Positions 1 through 8,135 of a DNA stretch of 64,000 nt are shown here, one piece after another (positions within the stretch are counted from its first letter, which is position 1; the number at the start of each line of letters is the position of its first letter). The position numbers and the translations under genes are program-made. The stretch comes from an uncultured Prevotella sp. (lineage in GTDB: Bacteria; Bacteroidota; Bacteroidia; Bacteroidales; Bacteroidaceae), in contig CAJOHJ010000004.1 of the NCBI GenBank assembly GCA_905234265.1, positions 359,893-423,892 of the forward strand, in the 5' to 3' direction. The notes below the pieces were generated by a model. It was not told the DNA's origin, did no database searches, and saw only the letters and a program-made list of their open reading frames with translations.

Positions 1-1
1 C

Positions 2-55
2 AAGATGCAGGCCGTTGTAAGCCTTTACACAGCCCTCGGTGGCGGCGGAAAGTAA
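2..55 (+). CDS. C-terminal end of a TolC/NodT-like outer-membrane efflux protein (partial)
   Basis: Only the last 17 codons are in the window, ending in TAA. The residues read VVSLYTALGGGGK, which resembles the LYxALGGGW ending common in RND-type outer-membrane efflux lipoproteins (TolC/NodT family). If so, it would be the outer-membrane exit duct of a tripartite efflux pump whose other genes lie upstream. The call rests on this short tail alone. It is followed after 33 bases by lpxA2, with a heptamer repeat array in the gap. Confidence 0.5.
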   Translation, partial: KMQAVVSLYTALGGGGK

Positions 56-59
56 GTTT

Positions 60-86
60 TGAAGCATTAAGAATTAAGCATTAAAG
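60..86. repeat. Heptamer repeat array (AAGCATT type)
   Basis: About three and a half 7-bp units (AAGCATT, AAGAATT, AAGCATT) fill the gap before lpxA2. The same words, on the opposite strand, open the array at 15539-15616. Member of the heptamer-grid repeat class described in the findings. Confidence 0.6.
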
Positions 87-88
87 AT

Positions 89-862
89 ATGAGTGACATC
101 AGTCCCAAGGCCGAAATCAGCCCGAAGGCAAAAATCGGCAACAACTGCAAGATATTCCCCTTTGCATATATAGAAGACGACGTCGTGATAGGCGACAACT
201 GCATCATCTTCCCCTTTACCAGCATCTGCAGCGGCACGCGCATGGGCAATGGCAACAAGGTCCATCAGGGCAGCGTCATAGGCGCACTGCCGCAGGACTT
301 CGAGTTCCGTGGCGAGAAGACGGAGTGCATCGTCGGCGACGGCAACATCTTCCGTGAGAACGTAGTTGTCAACCGTGCCACCCACAGCGGCGGCCAGACG
401 GTCATCGGCAACGACAATGTGCTGATGGAGGGCGCGCACATCTCGCACGACACCAAGGTGGGCAACCGCTGTGTGTTCGGCTACGGCACCAAGATTGCCG
501 GCGACTGCGAGATAGAAGACGGCGTAATCTTCTCCTCGTCGGTCATCGAGAACGCCAAGACGCGCGTGGGCCGCGGCTCCATGATTCAGGCTGGCACCTC
601 GTTCTCCAAGGACGTGCCTCCCTACATCGTCTGCTCGCGCCACGTGGAATACGGCGGCGTCAACTATCAGGTGGCACGCCAGCACGGCGTAGACGAGAAG
701 ACGCTGAAGCACATTGCCAACGCCTACCGTCTGCTGTTCCACGGCAAGACATCGGTGTTCGACGCCGTCAACCAGATAGAGCAGCAGGTGCCGGACGGCC
801 CGTTCATCCGCCACATCATCGAGTTCATCCGCGCCACCAGTATCGGCATCATCACCAAGTAA
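89..862 (+). CDS. lpxA: LpxA-type acyl-ACP--UDP-N-acetylglucosamine O-acyltransferase
   Basis: A 257-residue protein of normal LpxA length. The first two thirds are hexapeptide repeats of a left-handed beta-helix (for example IGNNC, IGDNC, VGNRC), and the C-terminal third is the helical domain. The block EGAHISHDTKVGNRC matches the LpxA active-site region with its catalytic His. LpxA catalyses the first step of lipid A synthesis in the cytoplasm, 3-O-acylation of UDP-GlcNAc. Bacteroidales normally carry another lpxA beside a fused lpxC-fabZ gene. This copy lies alone after an efflux-type gene, so it is probably a second paralogue with possibly different acyl-chain use. The ATG at 89 follows a heptamer array. 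Confidence 0.85.
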   Translation: MSDISPKAEISPKAKIGNNCKIFPFAYIEDDVVIGDNCIIFPFTSICSGTRMGNGNKVHQGSVIGALPQDFEFRGEKTECIVGDGNIFRENVVVNRATHSGGQTVIGNDNVLMEGAHISHDTKVGNRCVFGYGTKIAGDCEIEDGVIFSSSVIENAKTRVGRGSMIQAGTSFSKDVPPYIVCSRHVEYGGVNYQVARQHGVDEKTLKHIANAYRLLFHGKTSVFDAVNQIEQQVPDGPFIRHIIEFIRATSIGIITK

Positions 863-898
863 TTTTGACCTACGTCAAATAAAGTGGCGAAAGCGATA

Positions 899-935
899 AA
901 TTCCGGCCCCGGCATGCTTGTCAGGGGCCGGAATT
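899..935 (+). terminator. Hairpin terminator after lpxA2
   Basis: Perfect 12-bp inverted repeat (AATTCCGGCCCC and its complement) with a 13-base loop. It has only a short T-run, so it could also act as a processing or stability hairpin. It overlaps the -33 element of the next promoter. Confidence 0.7.
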
Positions 936-947
936 TCCTTACCTTTG
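918..947 (+). promoter_or_regulatory. Bacteroidetes promoter for the 1035-1130 small ORF
   Basis: A TTG at 918-920 lies 19 bases before a perfect TAnnTTTG box (TACCTTTG, 940-947), the usual spacing for the Bacteroidetes housekeeping sigma factor. The -33 element lies in the loop of the upstream hairpin. Confidence 0.7.
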
Positions 948-1034
948 CATCAGAGTTGCAGCCGTGACGGCTGTAAATTAGAAATACTAATGTCATCATT
1001 AGGTTAGTAGTTTTTAAGTTTTTAGGTAAAGATT

Positions 1035-1130
1035 ATGTTATTAGATTTTCAAACAACTGTAATGTTGGTGTGTATGGCAGTGGCCATGATACTAAGCGTG
1101 ATAACGCTGACACACACAACAGTTAGTTGA
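1035..1130 (+). CDS. Putative 31-residue single-pass membrane microprotein
   Basis: An ATG-to-TGA ORF of 31 residues. After a short start (MLLDFQTT) it is one continuous hydrophobic stretch (VMLVCMAVAMILSVITL) and ends in a polar tail (THTTVS). It sits alone between a good promoter at 918-947 and a strong terminator at 1134-1172, so it has its own transcript of about 220 bases. I do not recognise a family. The alternative is that the transcript is a small regulatory RNA and the ORF is fortuitous. The exact fit of one transmembrane helix between promoter and terminator favours a peptide. Confidence 0.5.
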   Translation: MLLDFQTTVMLVCMAVAMILSVITLTHTTVS

Positions 1131-1133
1131 AGG

Positions 1134-1172
1134 AAGTGCGCGGAGTGAGTGATTCATACCGCGCACTTTTCT
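1134..1172 (+). terminator. Rho-independent terminator of the small-ORF unit
   Basis: Perfect 10-bp stem (AAGTGCGCGG / CCGCGCACTT) with a 15-base loop, followed by TTCTTTT. Confidence 0.85.
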
Positions 1173-1251
1173 TTTAAAGGGCGATTAATTAATTAACGTA
1201 ATAAAAACCTAAAAAATAAACAAAAAATGCATGTAATTGGGGAAATGTACT

Positions 1252-1259
1252 TAAATTTG
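1252..1259 (+). promoter_or_regulatory. -7 box upstream of the DUF6242 lipoprotein gene
   Basis: TAAATTTG fits TAnnTTTG. No clear TTG lies at the expected -33 distance. The start site would fall near 1266, which makes the ATG at 1291 a better start than the GTG at 1270. Confidence 0.5.
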
Positions 1260-1290
1260 CAGCCTAAAAGTGCAGAAACACAAGCGTAAC

Positions 1291-2427
1291 ATGAGATTAC
1301 TGACAACAATAAGCCTTATGGCCACGGCTTCGTTGGTGCTGCTTACATCGTGCCTTAACAGCAACGATGCAGAAGTGACGCTCTACGACGACGCCGTGAT
1401 AACAGCCTTCACGCTGGGGACTCTCACACAGACCGTCACCACAACGGAGAACGGCACCGCCACCACAACCAGCAAGCAGTTCAGCGGCAGCAACTATGCC
1501 TTCAGCATCGACCAGCTGAACCGCCGCATTTTCAATCAGGACTCCCTGCCGAAAGGCACCGACGTCAGCAACCTGCTGTGTACCATCACCACACGCAACA
1601 ACGGTTACGTGCTTCTGCGCGACACACTGACTACCGACCTGTATGTCTATTCATCATCGGCAGGCATCAACTTCAACCAGCCGCGCATCTTCGAAGTCTA
1701 TTCCACCGACAATACCACGCGCAGCATCTACGAGATTTCAGTGAACGTGCATCAGCAGGACGGCGACGAATTCCGCTGGCAGCTGGTCAGCACGTCGTGG
1801 ACAGAGCCTGCAACGGGCGCGCTGCCAGCAGGCATCAGCAAGCTGATAGGCAGTAGCACCAACGAACAGTATGGACTCGACGCCAGCGGCCGTCTCATGG
1901 TGCTTTACAAGGACAGCACCGAGTGGCGAGCAGATCCCTTTGACGAGGCTGCCGACATGCTGCCGGCAGAAGACATCTCCATAGTCAGCTATCCGATGGC
2001 CTACAGCGACAGCACAGAGTATGTGCTGATGGTTGGCAACCGCTCGGCGGCCGACCATCCCGGCGATGCCACCGCTGTCGTGTGGCGCAAGATAGTCGAC
2101 CTGGTCCACGATGCCGACAAGGGCGTGTGGGCCTACGTCGAGCGCGACAGCTCTGACATCTACCAGCTGCCACGCATGGAGAACCTCAGCATCATCCGCT
2201 ACGACGGCGCAGTCTATGCACTTGGCGCCCCATACACCAGCATCTACCAGAGCCGCGACAACGGCATAACCTGGAAGAAGAACGCGCTGTTCACTCTGCC
2301 CGACGGCTTCGACAGCACGGCAACGAAGGTCACCATGGCTACAGACGACGACAACTACATATACCTCTACTGTGCCGGCACCGGACAGGTGTGGCGCGGA
2401 CGGCCTAACCGTATGGGATGGCAGTAG
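1291..2427 (+). CDS. DUF6242-type lipoprotein
   Basis: A 378-residue predicted lipoprotein. The N-terminus is a signal peptide with lipobox LTSC, so the mature protein would be lipid-anchored to the envelope. The following SNDAEVTLYDDAVITAFTLG and the NVHQQDGDEF.W block are what I associate with Bacteroidales DUF6242 proteins. An N-terminal beta-sandwich domain is followed by a C-terminal region with beta-propeller-like repeats (SRDNGITW, YLYCAGTGQVWRG). An in-frame GTG at 1270 would extend it by seven residues, but the signal peptide starts cleanly at ATG 1291. Function unknown. The next gene starts 63 bases downstream on the same strand. Confidence 0.7.
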   Translation: MRLLTTISLMATASLVLLTSCLNSNDAEVTLYDDAVITAFTLGTLTQTVTTTENGTATTTSKQFSGSNYAFSIDQLNRRIFNQDSLPKGTDVSNLLCTITTRNNGYVLLRDTLTTDLYVYSSSAGINFNQPRIFEVYSTDNTTRSIYEISVNVHQQDGDEFRWQLVSTSWTEPATGALPAGISKLIGSSTNEQYGLDASGRLMVLYKDSTEWRADPFDEAADMLPAEDISIVSYPMAYSDSTEYVLMVGNRSAADHPGDATAVVWRKIVDLVHDADKGVWAYVERDSSDIYQLPRMENLSIIRYDGAVYALGAPYTSIYQSRDNGITWKKNALFTLPDGFDSTATKVTMATDDDNYIYLYCAGTGQVWRGRPNRMGWQ

Positions 2428-2490
2428 CGCGGAACAGAAAGGCTAAACAGTTAAAAGGCAACGAAGGTGGGGTCATTCACCATATATACA

Positions 2491-3180
2491 ATGCTGCGTA
2501 AGGTAAAAACTCTTTTGCCTTTTTGCATGCTTGCCTTCCTGCCGTTTGCTGCACCAGCACAGACAGAGCCGGAATACAGGCTGGAGGTGGGTGCTGCCAT
2601 AGGCACCATGACATATATGGGCGACTTCAACAGCAGTCCGCTGCGCAACAGCAAGGCAGCGGCGTCGCTGGTGGCAAAGTACAAGCCCAACCCACGCATG
2701 GCAGTGGCCTTGAACGTCAGCTACGGCCGCATAAAGGGCAGCAGCCAGAACGCAGGCACCATCTACCAGCAGCAGTGGAACAACTACACGTTCGAACACG
2801 GCGTGCTGGACGTGGGAGTGAAGTATGAACTGAATTTCTGGCCTTTCGGTACAGGCCAGGAATACCGCGGCGCAAAGCCGCTGACGCCATATATTGCCGC
2901 CGGACTGGGAGTCACCGTCGGCCAGCCCGACAAGACGGAGCTGGGACTGAACGTGCCTCTGGCCGTGGGCGTGAAGTACAAGGCTGCACAGAGAGTGAAC
3001 GTTGTCCTGGAATGGGCCTTCCACTTCACAGGCAACGACCGCCTGGACGGCGTCAAGGACCCATACGGCGTCAGCAGCAGCGGAATGTTCAAGAACACCG
3101 ACTGCTACAGCCTGCTGCGGCTCGCCGTAACCTACGACATGTGGGCAAAGTGCAAGACATGCCACAACGACAGGGAGTAG
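2491..3180 (+). CDS. Outer-membrane beta-barrel protein, DUF6089-like
   Basis: A 229-residue secreted protein with a signal peptide ending ...APAQ. Alternating amphipathic strands with aromatic ends (TYMGDFNSSPL, VGVKYELNFWPFG, ITPYIAAGLG-like motifs, LEWAFHFTGNDRLDG) are typical of a small eight-strand barrel. Proteins of this type (DUF6089) are often encoded next to uppS and bamA in Bacteroidetes, as here. A GTG at 2467 gives a longer ORF, but the ATG at 2491 starts directly at the signal peptide. It ends with a Cys pair (CKTC). Role unknown; outer-membrane location is inferred. Confidence 0.7.
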   Translation: MLRKVKTLLPFCMLAFLPFAAPAQTEPEYRLEVGAAIGTMTYMGDFNSSPLRNSKAAASLVAKYKPNPRMAVALNVSYGRIKGSSQNAGTIYQQQWNNYTFEHGVLDVGVKYELNFWPFGTGQEYRGAKPLTPYIAAGLGVTVGQPDKTELGLNVPLAVGVKYKAAQRVNVVLEWAFHFTGNDRLDGVKDPYGVSSSGMFKNTDCYSLLRLAVTYDMWAKCKTCHNDRE

Positions 3181-3238
3181 GGAGCGAAGAGAGAGTATCG
3201 AAAAGTGAACGGAGAGTAGTGAAGAATAACGAATAGAA
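3177..3238. repeat. Degenerate heptamer repeat array
   Basis: Purine-rich stretch that can be cut into about eight 7-bp units (AGTGAAC, AGTGAAG and related words). It begins at the stop codon of the barrel gene and ends just before uppS. It resembles the reverse complement of the array at 39065-39134. Confidence 0.45.
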
Positions 3239-3252
3239 GAACAAACATAACT

Positions 3253-4002
3253 ATGAATTCTGCATTAGACAAGACACGCATTCCACAACATATAGCCATC
3301 ATCATGGACGGCAACGGGCGCTGGGCAACCGACCGCGGGCTGGACCGCACCTTCGGACACAAGGCCGGACTGGACACGGTCAAGAAAATTACTGCAGAGT
3401 GCGCACGCCTGGGTGTGAAATACCTGACGCTCTACACATTCTCCACCGAGAACTGGAACCGCCCTGCCTATGAGATAGAGGCTCTGATGGGGCTGGTGCT
3501 CAGCTTCATAGAGATGGAGCTGTTCACCGACAACAACGTGAAGTTCCTGATGGTTGGCGACATCGAGCGGCTGCCAAAGGGCGTGCAGGAAAAAATCCGC
3601 TACATGGAGAACCTTACCGCCAACAACGACGGCATGACTATGGTGGTTGCCATGAGCTACTCGTCGAAGCTGGAGCTGACGCGCGCCACCAGGCTGATTG
3701 CAGAGGAGGTGAAGGCCGGAAGCCTGAAGCCGGAAGACATTACCGAGCAGACCATCAACGACCATCTGTGGACAAGCTTCATGCCCGACCCGGAGCTGCT
3801 CATACGCACCGGTGGCGAGCTGCGCATATCAAACTACCTGTTGTGGCAGTGCGCTTACTCAGAATTCTATTTCTGCAACACCTACTGGCCCGACTTCGAC
3901 GAAGAGGCCCTGCACACCGCCATCGCCGACTATCAGCAGCGCCAGCGCCGCTTCGGAAAGACTGAGGCGCAGGTGGAAAGCGAAACTAAAAATGAAGAAT
4001 GA
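3253..4002 (+). CDS. uppS: Isoprenyl transferase (undecaprenyl diphosphate synthase)
   Basis: A 249-residue cis-prenyltransferase that condenses isopentenyl diphosphate with farnesyl diphosphate to make undecaprenyl diphosphate, the lipid carrier for peptidoglycan and surface glycans. The start [13 protein letters not shown] holds the catalytic Asp and the pyrophosphate-binding residues. The C-terminal [15 protein letters not shown] and YWPDF motifs are also family signatures. Length is normal. Its last residues (TKNEE) are encoded by the first heptamer array of the bamA 5' repeat pair, so the C-terminus appears altered by repeat insertion. Confidence 0.95.
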   Translation: MNSALDKTRIPQHIAIIMDGNGRWATDRGLDRTFGHKAGLDTVKKITAECARLGVKYLTLYTFSTENWNRPAYEIEALMGLVLSFIEMELFTDNNVKFLMVGDIERLPKGVQEKIRYMENLTANNDGMTMVVAMSYSSKLELTRATRLIAEEVKAGSLKPEDITEQTINDHLWTSFMPDPELLIRTGGELRISNYLLWQCAYSEFYFCNTYWPDFDEEALHTAIADYQQRQRRFGKTEAQVESETKNEE

Positions 4003-4136
4003 AGAATGAAGAATGAAAAATTTGCTACCGCCGCCGCAGCGATATTAGGCGGAAAGGGAAGAAATAAGAGACGGAGGATGAGCAGAGTGTTGCTGTGCGC
4101 AGCATTCTTCATCCTTCATCCTTCATTCTTCATTTC
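3988..4136. repeat. Inverted pair of heptamer arrays at the uppS-bamA junction
   Basis: The left array (about 3988-4021, four GAAGAAT-type units) and the right array (about 4103-4136, ATTCTTC and ATCCTTC units) are near reverse complements separated by about 80 bases. The left array encodes the end of UppS and the right one encodes part of the BamA signal peptide. The right array is preceded by GCGCAGCAT, as is the equivalent array at 8098. Confidence 0.65.
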
Positions 4137-6723
4137 CGCACAGGCGCAGGACGTCATAGTCAATCCGGACATATCGTATGCCGGCACGCCGCGCGTCTGC
4201 GAAATCGGAGGCATTGCCGTCGAGGGCGTCACAGGCTACGAGGACTACGTGCTGGCAGGACTCTCGGGGCTTACCGTCGGACAGACGGTCACCGTGCCGG
4301 GTACGGACATCACGGAGGCCGTGAAGAGATATTGGAAGCACGGACTGTTCTCGAAGGTTGCCATCACGGCCGACTCCATAGTGGGGCAGAAAGTATACCT
4401 CTGCATACACCTTGCCACGCGTCCCAGGGTCAGCGCCATCAACTACGTGGGACTGAAGAAGTCGGAGCGCGAGGACATGGAAAACAAACTCGGCATCATG
4501 CGCGGAGCGCAGATAACGCCCAATATGATTGACCGCGCCAAGATACTGGCGAAGAAGTATTTCGACGAGAAGGGCTACAACAATGCCGAGATAGACATCG
4601 TGCAGCGCGACGACGTTGCCGGCAGCAACGAGGTCATCCTCGACGTCATCATCGACAAGAAGGAGAAAATAAAGGTGCGTAGCATCACCGTCGAGGGCAA
4701 CGACAACCTGTCGACACGACGCATAAAGGGTTCGCTGTTCAAGAAGGGTGTCCTTGGCAAAATCAATGAGGCAGGCAAGCTATACAGCATCTTCTGGCCG
4801 AAGAAGTTCACGCCCGAACGCTATGAGGACGCCAAGAAGGCTCTCATAGACAAGTACAACGAGCTGGGCTACCGCGATGCCGTCATCACGGAGGACTCCG
4901 TATGGAAAGCCGACGACAACCACGTCAACATCTTCATACGCGTCGACGAGGGACAGCGCTACTACATACGCAACATCACGTGGGTGGGCAACACCGTTGT
5001 CACCAGCGACTATCTGGACCGCGTGCTGGGCATGAAGAAGGGCGACGTCTACAACCAGAAGCTCATGAACAAGCGCCTCACGGAGGACGACGATGCTGTG
5101 GGCAACTACTACTGGAACAACGGCTACTTGTTCTATAAGCTGCAGCCTACGGAAATCAACATCGTCGGCGACTCCATAGACTTGGAAATGCGCATACAGG
5201 AAGGCACGCAGGCTCACATCAGCCACGTGCGCATCTACGGTAACGACCGCATCTACGAGGAAGTTGTGCGCCGCGAGCTGCGCACAAAGCCCGGCGACCT
5301 ATTCTCTAAGGAGGCTATCCTGCGTTCGGCACGTGAGATAGGGTCGATGGGATTCTTCGATCCAGAGAAGGTGAACCCGGACATAAAGCCTAACTACGAG
5401 GACGGCACCGTGGACATCAACTGGGAATTGGAGCAGAAGTCGAACGACCAGCTGGAGTTCTCGCTCGGCTGGGGACAGACGGGCGTCATCGGACGCGTAG
5501 GCATCAAGCTGACGAACTTCTCCATGCGCAACCTCTTCGGAAAGAACAAGATGAAGCGCGGACTGATGCCTATTGGCGACGGTGAGCAGCTCTCGTTGTC
5601 GTACCAGTCGAACGGCAGCTACTACAACTCCGTGTCGACAGGATACTCAACGGGATGGTTTGGCGGAAAGCGACCAAACGCATTCAATGTCAGCGCGTTC
5701 TACTCCAAGCAGACTGATATTTCAAGCACCTACCGCAACTCCGCATGGATGAACAACTATTACAGCTACTACGGAGGCTACGGAACGTACAACAGCGGAT
5801 ACTACGACTACACGTCGATGATGGACGACGACAAGTACATCAAGCTCTTCGGACTGTCCATCGGATGGGGCAAGCGACTGCGCTGGCCCGACGACTACTT
5901 CCAGCTGTCGATGCAGCTGTCGTACACGCGCTATATGCTTCAGGACTGGAGCTACTTCCTTATTTCTAACGGCAACTGCAACAACATCAACCTTGGCGTG
6001 ACGCTTTCGCGTACGTCGACGGACAACCAGTTGTTCCCACGCCGCGGCTCGGAGTTCATGGCTTCGCTGACGCTCACTCCGCCATGGTCGCTCATGGACG
6101 GCAAGGACTATGCTAACATGGCTACGGCGCAGACCTACAACACCGACGTCGACCGCTACAACAGTGAGCTGCAGGACAAGTACAGGTGGATAGAGTACCA
6201 CAAATGGAAGTTCAAGTCAAAGTCATACACGGCTCTCACCGGCGGACAGAAGTGCTTTGTGCTGATGACGCGCGTCGAGCTGGGGCTTCTGGGAGCATAT
6301 AACCAGAGCAAGAAGTCGCCTTTCGAGACTTTCTACATGGGTGGCGACGGCATGAGCGGCTACTCTACGAGTTACGCAGAGGAGACAATCGGACTGCGAG
6401 GCTATGAAAACGGCTCACTGACACCATACCGTGCCGAAGGCTACGCATACGACCGCTTTACCATGGAGCTGCGTTATCCGTTCCTGCTTGGCAACACAAC
6501 CATCTATGGACTGGGATTCATAGAAGGCGGCAACGCCTGGACGGAGACCAGCAAGTTCAATCCGTTTGAAATCAAGCGCTCGGCAGGCCTCGGCGTGAGA
6601 ATATTCCTGCCAATGGTGGGACTTATGGGCATCGACTGGGCCTATGGCTTCGACAAGCCCTACGCCACATCAGGCTCACGCGGCGGCAGCCAGTTCCACT
6701 TCATACTGGGACAAGAATTCTAA
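4078..6723 (+). CDS. bamA: Outer-membrane protein assembly factor BamA (Omp85)
   Basis: An 881-residue Omp85 protein that inserts beta-barrel proteins into the outer membrane. After a signal peptide ending SAQAQ come about five POTRA-like repeats (roughly residues 35-430, with VEGNDNLSTRRI and VYGNDRIYEEVVRREL type motifs) and then a C-terminal beta-barrel ending in Phe (GSQFHFILGQEF). The barrel carries a Tyr/Ser/Gly-rich loop around residues 560-590. An in-frame ATG at 4006 would add 24 basic residues; I prefer 4078 because the signal peptide begins there. The signal peptide core (FFILHPSFFI) is encoded by the heptamer repeat. It lies after uppS and before three ompH genes, the usual Bacteroidales order. 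Confidence 0.9.
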   Translation: MSRVLLCAAFFILHPSFFISAQAQDVIVNPDISYAGTPRVCEIGGIAVEGVTGYEDYVLAGLSGLTVGQTVTVPGTDITEAVKRYWKHGLFSKVAITADSIVGQKVYLCIHLATRPRVSAINYVGLKKSEREDMENKLGIMRGAQITPNMIDRAKILAKKYFDEKGYNNAEIDIVQRDDVAGSNEVILDVIIDKKEKIKVRSITVEGNDNLSTRRIKGSLFKKGVLGKINEAGKLYSIFWPKKFTPERYEDAKKALIDKYNELGYRDAVITEDSVWKADDNHVNIFIRVDEGQRYYIRNITWVGNTVVTSDYLDRVLGMKKGDVYNQKLMNKRLTEDDDAVGNYYWNNGYLFYKLQPTEINIVGDSIDLEMRIQEGTQAHISHVRIYGNDRIYEEVVRRELRTKPGDLFSKEAILRSAREIGSMGFFDPEKVNPDIKPNYEDGTVDINWELEQKSNDQLEFSLGWGQTGVIGRVGIKLTNFSMRNLFGKNKMKRGLMPIGDGEQLSLSYQSNGSYYNSVSTGYSTGWFGGKRPNAFNVSAFYSKQTDISSTYRNSAWMNNYYSYYGGYGTYNSGYYDYTSMMDDDKYIKLFGLSIGWGKRLRWPDDYFQLSMQLSYTRYMLQDWSYFLISNGNCNNINLGVTLSRTSTDNQLFPRRGSEFMASLTLTPPWSLMDGKDYANMATAQTYNTDVDRYNSELQDKYRWIEYHKWKFKSKSYTALTGGQKCFVLMTRVELGLLGAYNQSKKSPFETFYMGGDGMSGYSTSYAEETIGLRGYENGSLTPYRAEGYAYDRFTMELRYPFLLGNTTIYGLGFIEGGNAWTETSKFNPFEIKRSAGLGVRIFLPMVGLMGIDWAYGFDKPYATSGSRGGSQFHFILGQEF

Positions 6724-6811
6724 AAAAACGGAGAGTTATGGTTTGAAAACTTTTAAACCTTCTGTCGGTTTTCTCGTCAAAGAGGATGTATAACCTAAAA
6801 AGAAATTGCAA

Positions 6812-7363
6812 ATGAAGAAGAGATTTATAAACGGTGTGGCCAGAAAGCTGTTGAAAGCGGCTTTGTCCGTTTGCTTTCTTGCCCTTTTACCCTTAAGCGC
6901 AAGTGCTCAGAAGTTTGCCCTTGTCGACATGGACTACATTCTCAAGAGCATTCCTGCCTACGAGCGTGCCAACGAGCAGTTGAACCAGGCTTCAAAGAAA
7001 TGGCAGGCAGAGGTTGACGCTTTGCAGGTAGAGGCACAGACGCTCTACAAGAACTACCAGAACGAGGTGGTGTTCCTCTCGCAGGAGCAGAAGAAGGTGC
7101 GCCAGGATGCCATCATGGAGAAAGAGCATGAGGCTGCAGAGCTGAAGAAAAAATACTTCGGTCCGCAGGGCGAGCTTTTCAAGAAGCGGACAGCCCTCAT
7201 GTCACCCATCCAGGAAGAGATTTACAATGCCGTCAAGGACATCGCTGAGCTGCGCGGCTACCAGCTGGTACTCGACCGCGCCAGCGACGCAGGCATAATC
7301 TTCGGCTCTCCAAAGATTGACATTTCCAACGAGGTGCTGTCGAAACTGGGATATTCCAACTAA
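6812..7363 (+). CDS. OmpH/Skp family periplasmic chaperone, copy 1
   Basis: A 183-residue protein with a signal peptide ending SASAQ and the OmpH start KFALVDMDYILKSIPAY. A long coiled coil follows (about residues 45-125, rich in Gln, Glu and Lys), then a C-terminal strand region (GYQLVLDRASDAGIIFGSPKIDIS). Skp-type chaperones hold unfolded outer-membrane proteins in the periplasm for delivery to BamA, encoded just upstream. ATG 6812 is chosen over the TTG two codons earlier. First of three tandem paralogues. Confidence 0.88.
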   Translation: MKKRFINGVARKLLKAALSVCFLALLPLSASAQKFALVDMDYILKSIPAYERANEQLNQASKKWQAEVDALQVEAQTLYKNYQNEVVFLSQEQKKVRQDAIMEKEHEAAELKKKYFGPQGELFKKRTALMSPIQEEIYNAVKDIAELRGYQLVLDRASDAGIIFGSPKIDISNEVLSKLGYSN

Positions 7364-7484
7364 TGAGCTGAGATGCTCCAACTAATTACTTAGCATAGAG
7401 ACTACAAACAAAATAACATTAACCGGACGGTCGCACAGACCTCCATCTCCCTGATAAAGGGGGCTTAAAAAAACAGAAACAACA

Positions 7485-7982
7485 ATGAAGAAACTATTTT
7501 TGATGCTGCTCATGATGGCTCCTATGGCCGTTTTTGCACAGAAGTTCGGACACGTAAACTCTCAGGAAATCATCCAGGCCATGCCAGAGTTCGCCCGTGC
7601 CAGGACAGAAATCGAGGAACTTACCAAGCAATATGAGGCCGACCTGAAATCTATGCAGGAGGAGCTTCAGAAGAAGAGCGAGGAGTTTGAGAAGCTGCCC
7701 GAAAGCACTCCTGAGCAGATTAAGCAGCGCCGCCAGCAGGAGCTGCAGGACATGTATCAGAAGATACAGCAGACCTATCAGGACAACCAGCAGGCTCTCC
7801 AGAAGGAGCAGCAGGACCGCTTTGCTGCCATCCAGAGCAAGGTGCTTGAGGCCATCAAGAGCGTAGGCCAGACAGGCGGCTACGTCTACATCATGGACAT
7901 TGCCAGCGGCATTCCATACATCAGCACCACGCTGTCCACCGACGTCACTAAAGACGTAAAGGCTAAGCTGGGACTGAAATGA
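7485..7982 (+). CDS. OmpH/Skp family periplasmic chaperone, copy 2
   Basis: A 165-residue paralogue of the preceding gene. Signal peptide ends AVFAQ, then KFGHVNSQEIIQAMPEF, a central coiled coil with Gln-rich helices (QQTYQDNQQALQKEQQ), and the C-terminal tail YIMDIASGIPYISTTLSTDV. Probably a periplasmic chaperone working with BamA. The 121-base gap to copy 1 holds no obvious promoter or terminator, so co-transcription is likely. Its stop codon lies at the edge of the repeat array at 7981. Confidence 0.88.
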   Translation: MKKLFLMLLMMAPMAVFAQKFGHVNSQEIIQAMPEFARARTEIEELTKQYEADLKSMQEELQKKSEEFEKLPESTPEQIKQRRQQELQDMYQKIQQTYQDNQQALQKEQQDRFAAIQSKVLEAIKSVGQTGGYVYIMDIASGIPYISTTLSTDVTKDVKAKLGLK

Positions 7983-8135
7983 GAATGAGAAATTGGGAGA
8001 ATGAGAAATTGAGAAGTTAAGACAATGTATATGAATATAAAGAAAGCAATACAGAAGGCGATGAGAGCGGAGAAACTGAAGAGAGTGGGATGCGCAGCAT
8101 TTCTCATTTTCTCATTTTCTCATTTTCTCATTTCC
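7981..8135. repeat. Inverted pair of short-period repeat arrays around the start of ompH copy 3
   Basis: The left array (7981-8018, GAGAAATTGGGA-type units) and the right array (8098-8135, four ATTTTCTC octamers) are imperfect reverse complements separated by about 80 bases. The right array is preceded by GCGCAGCAT, as in the bamA pair, and encodes the hydrophobic core of the signal peptide of ompH copy 3. The layout matches the bamA pair although the unit is 8 bp. Confidence 0.6.
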
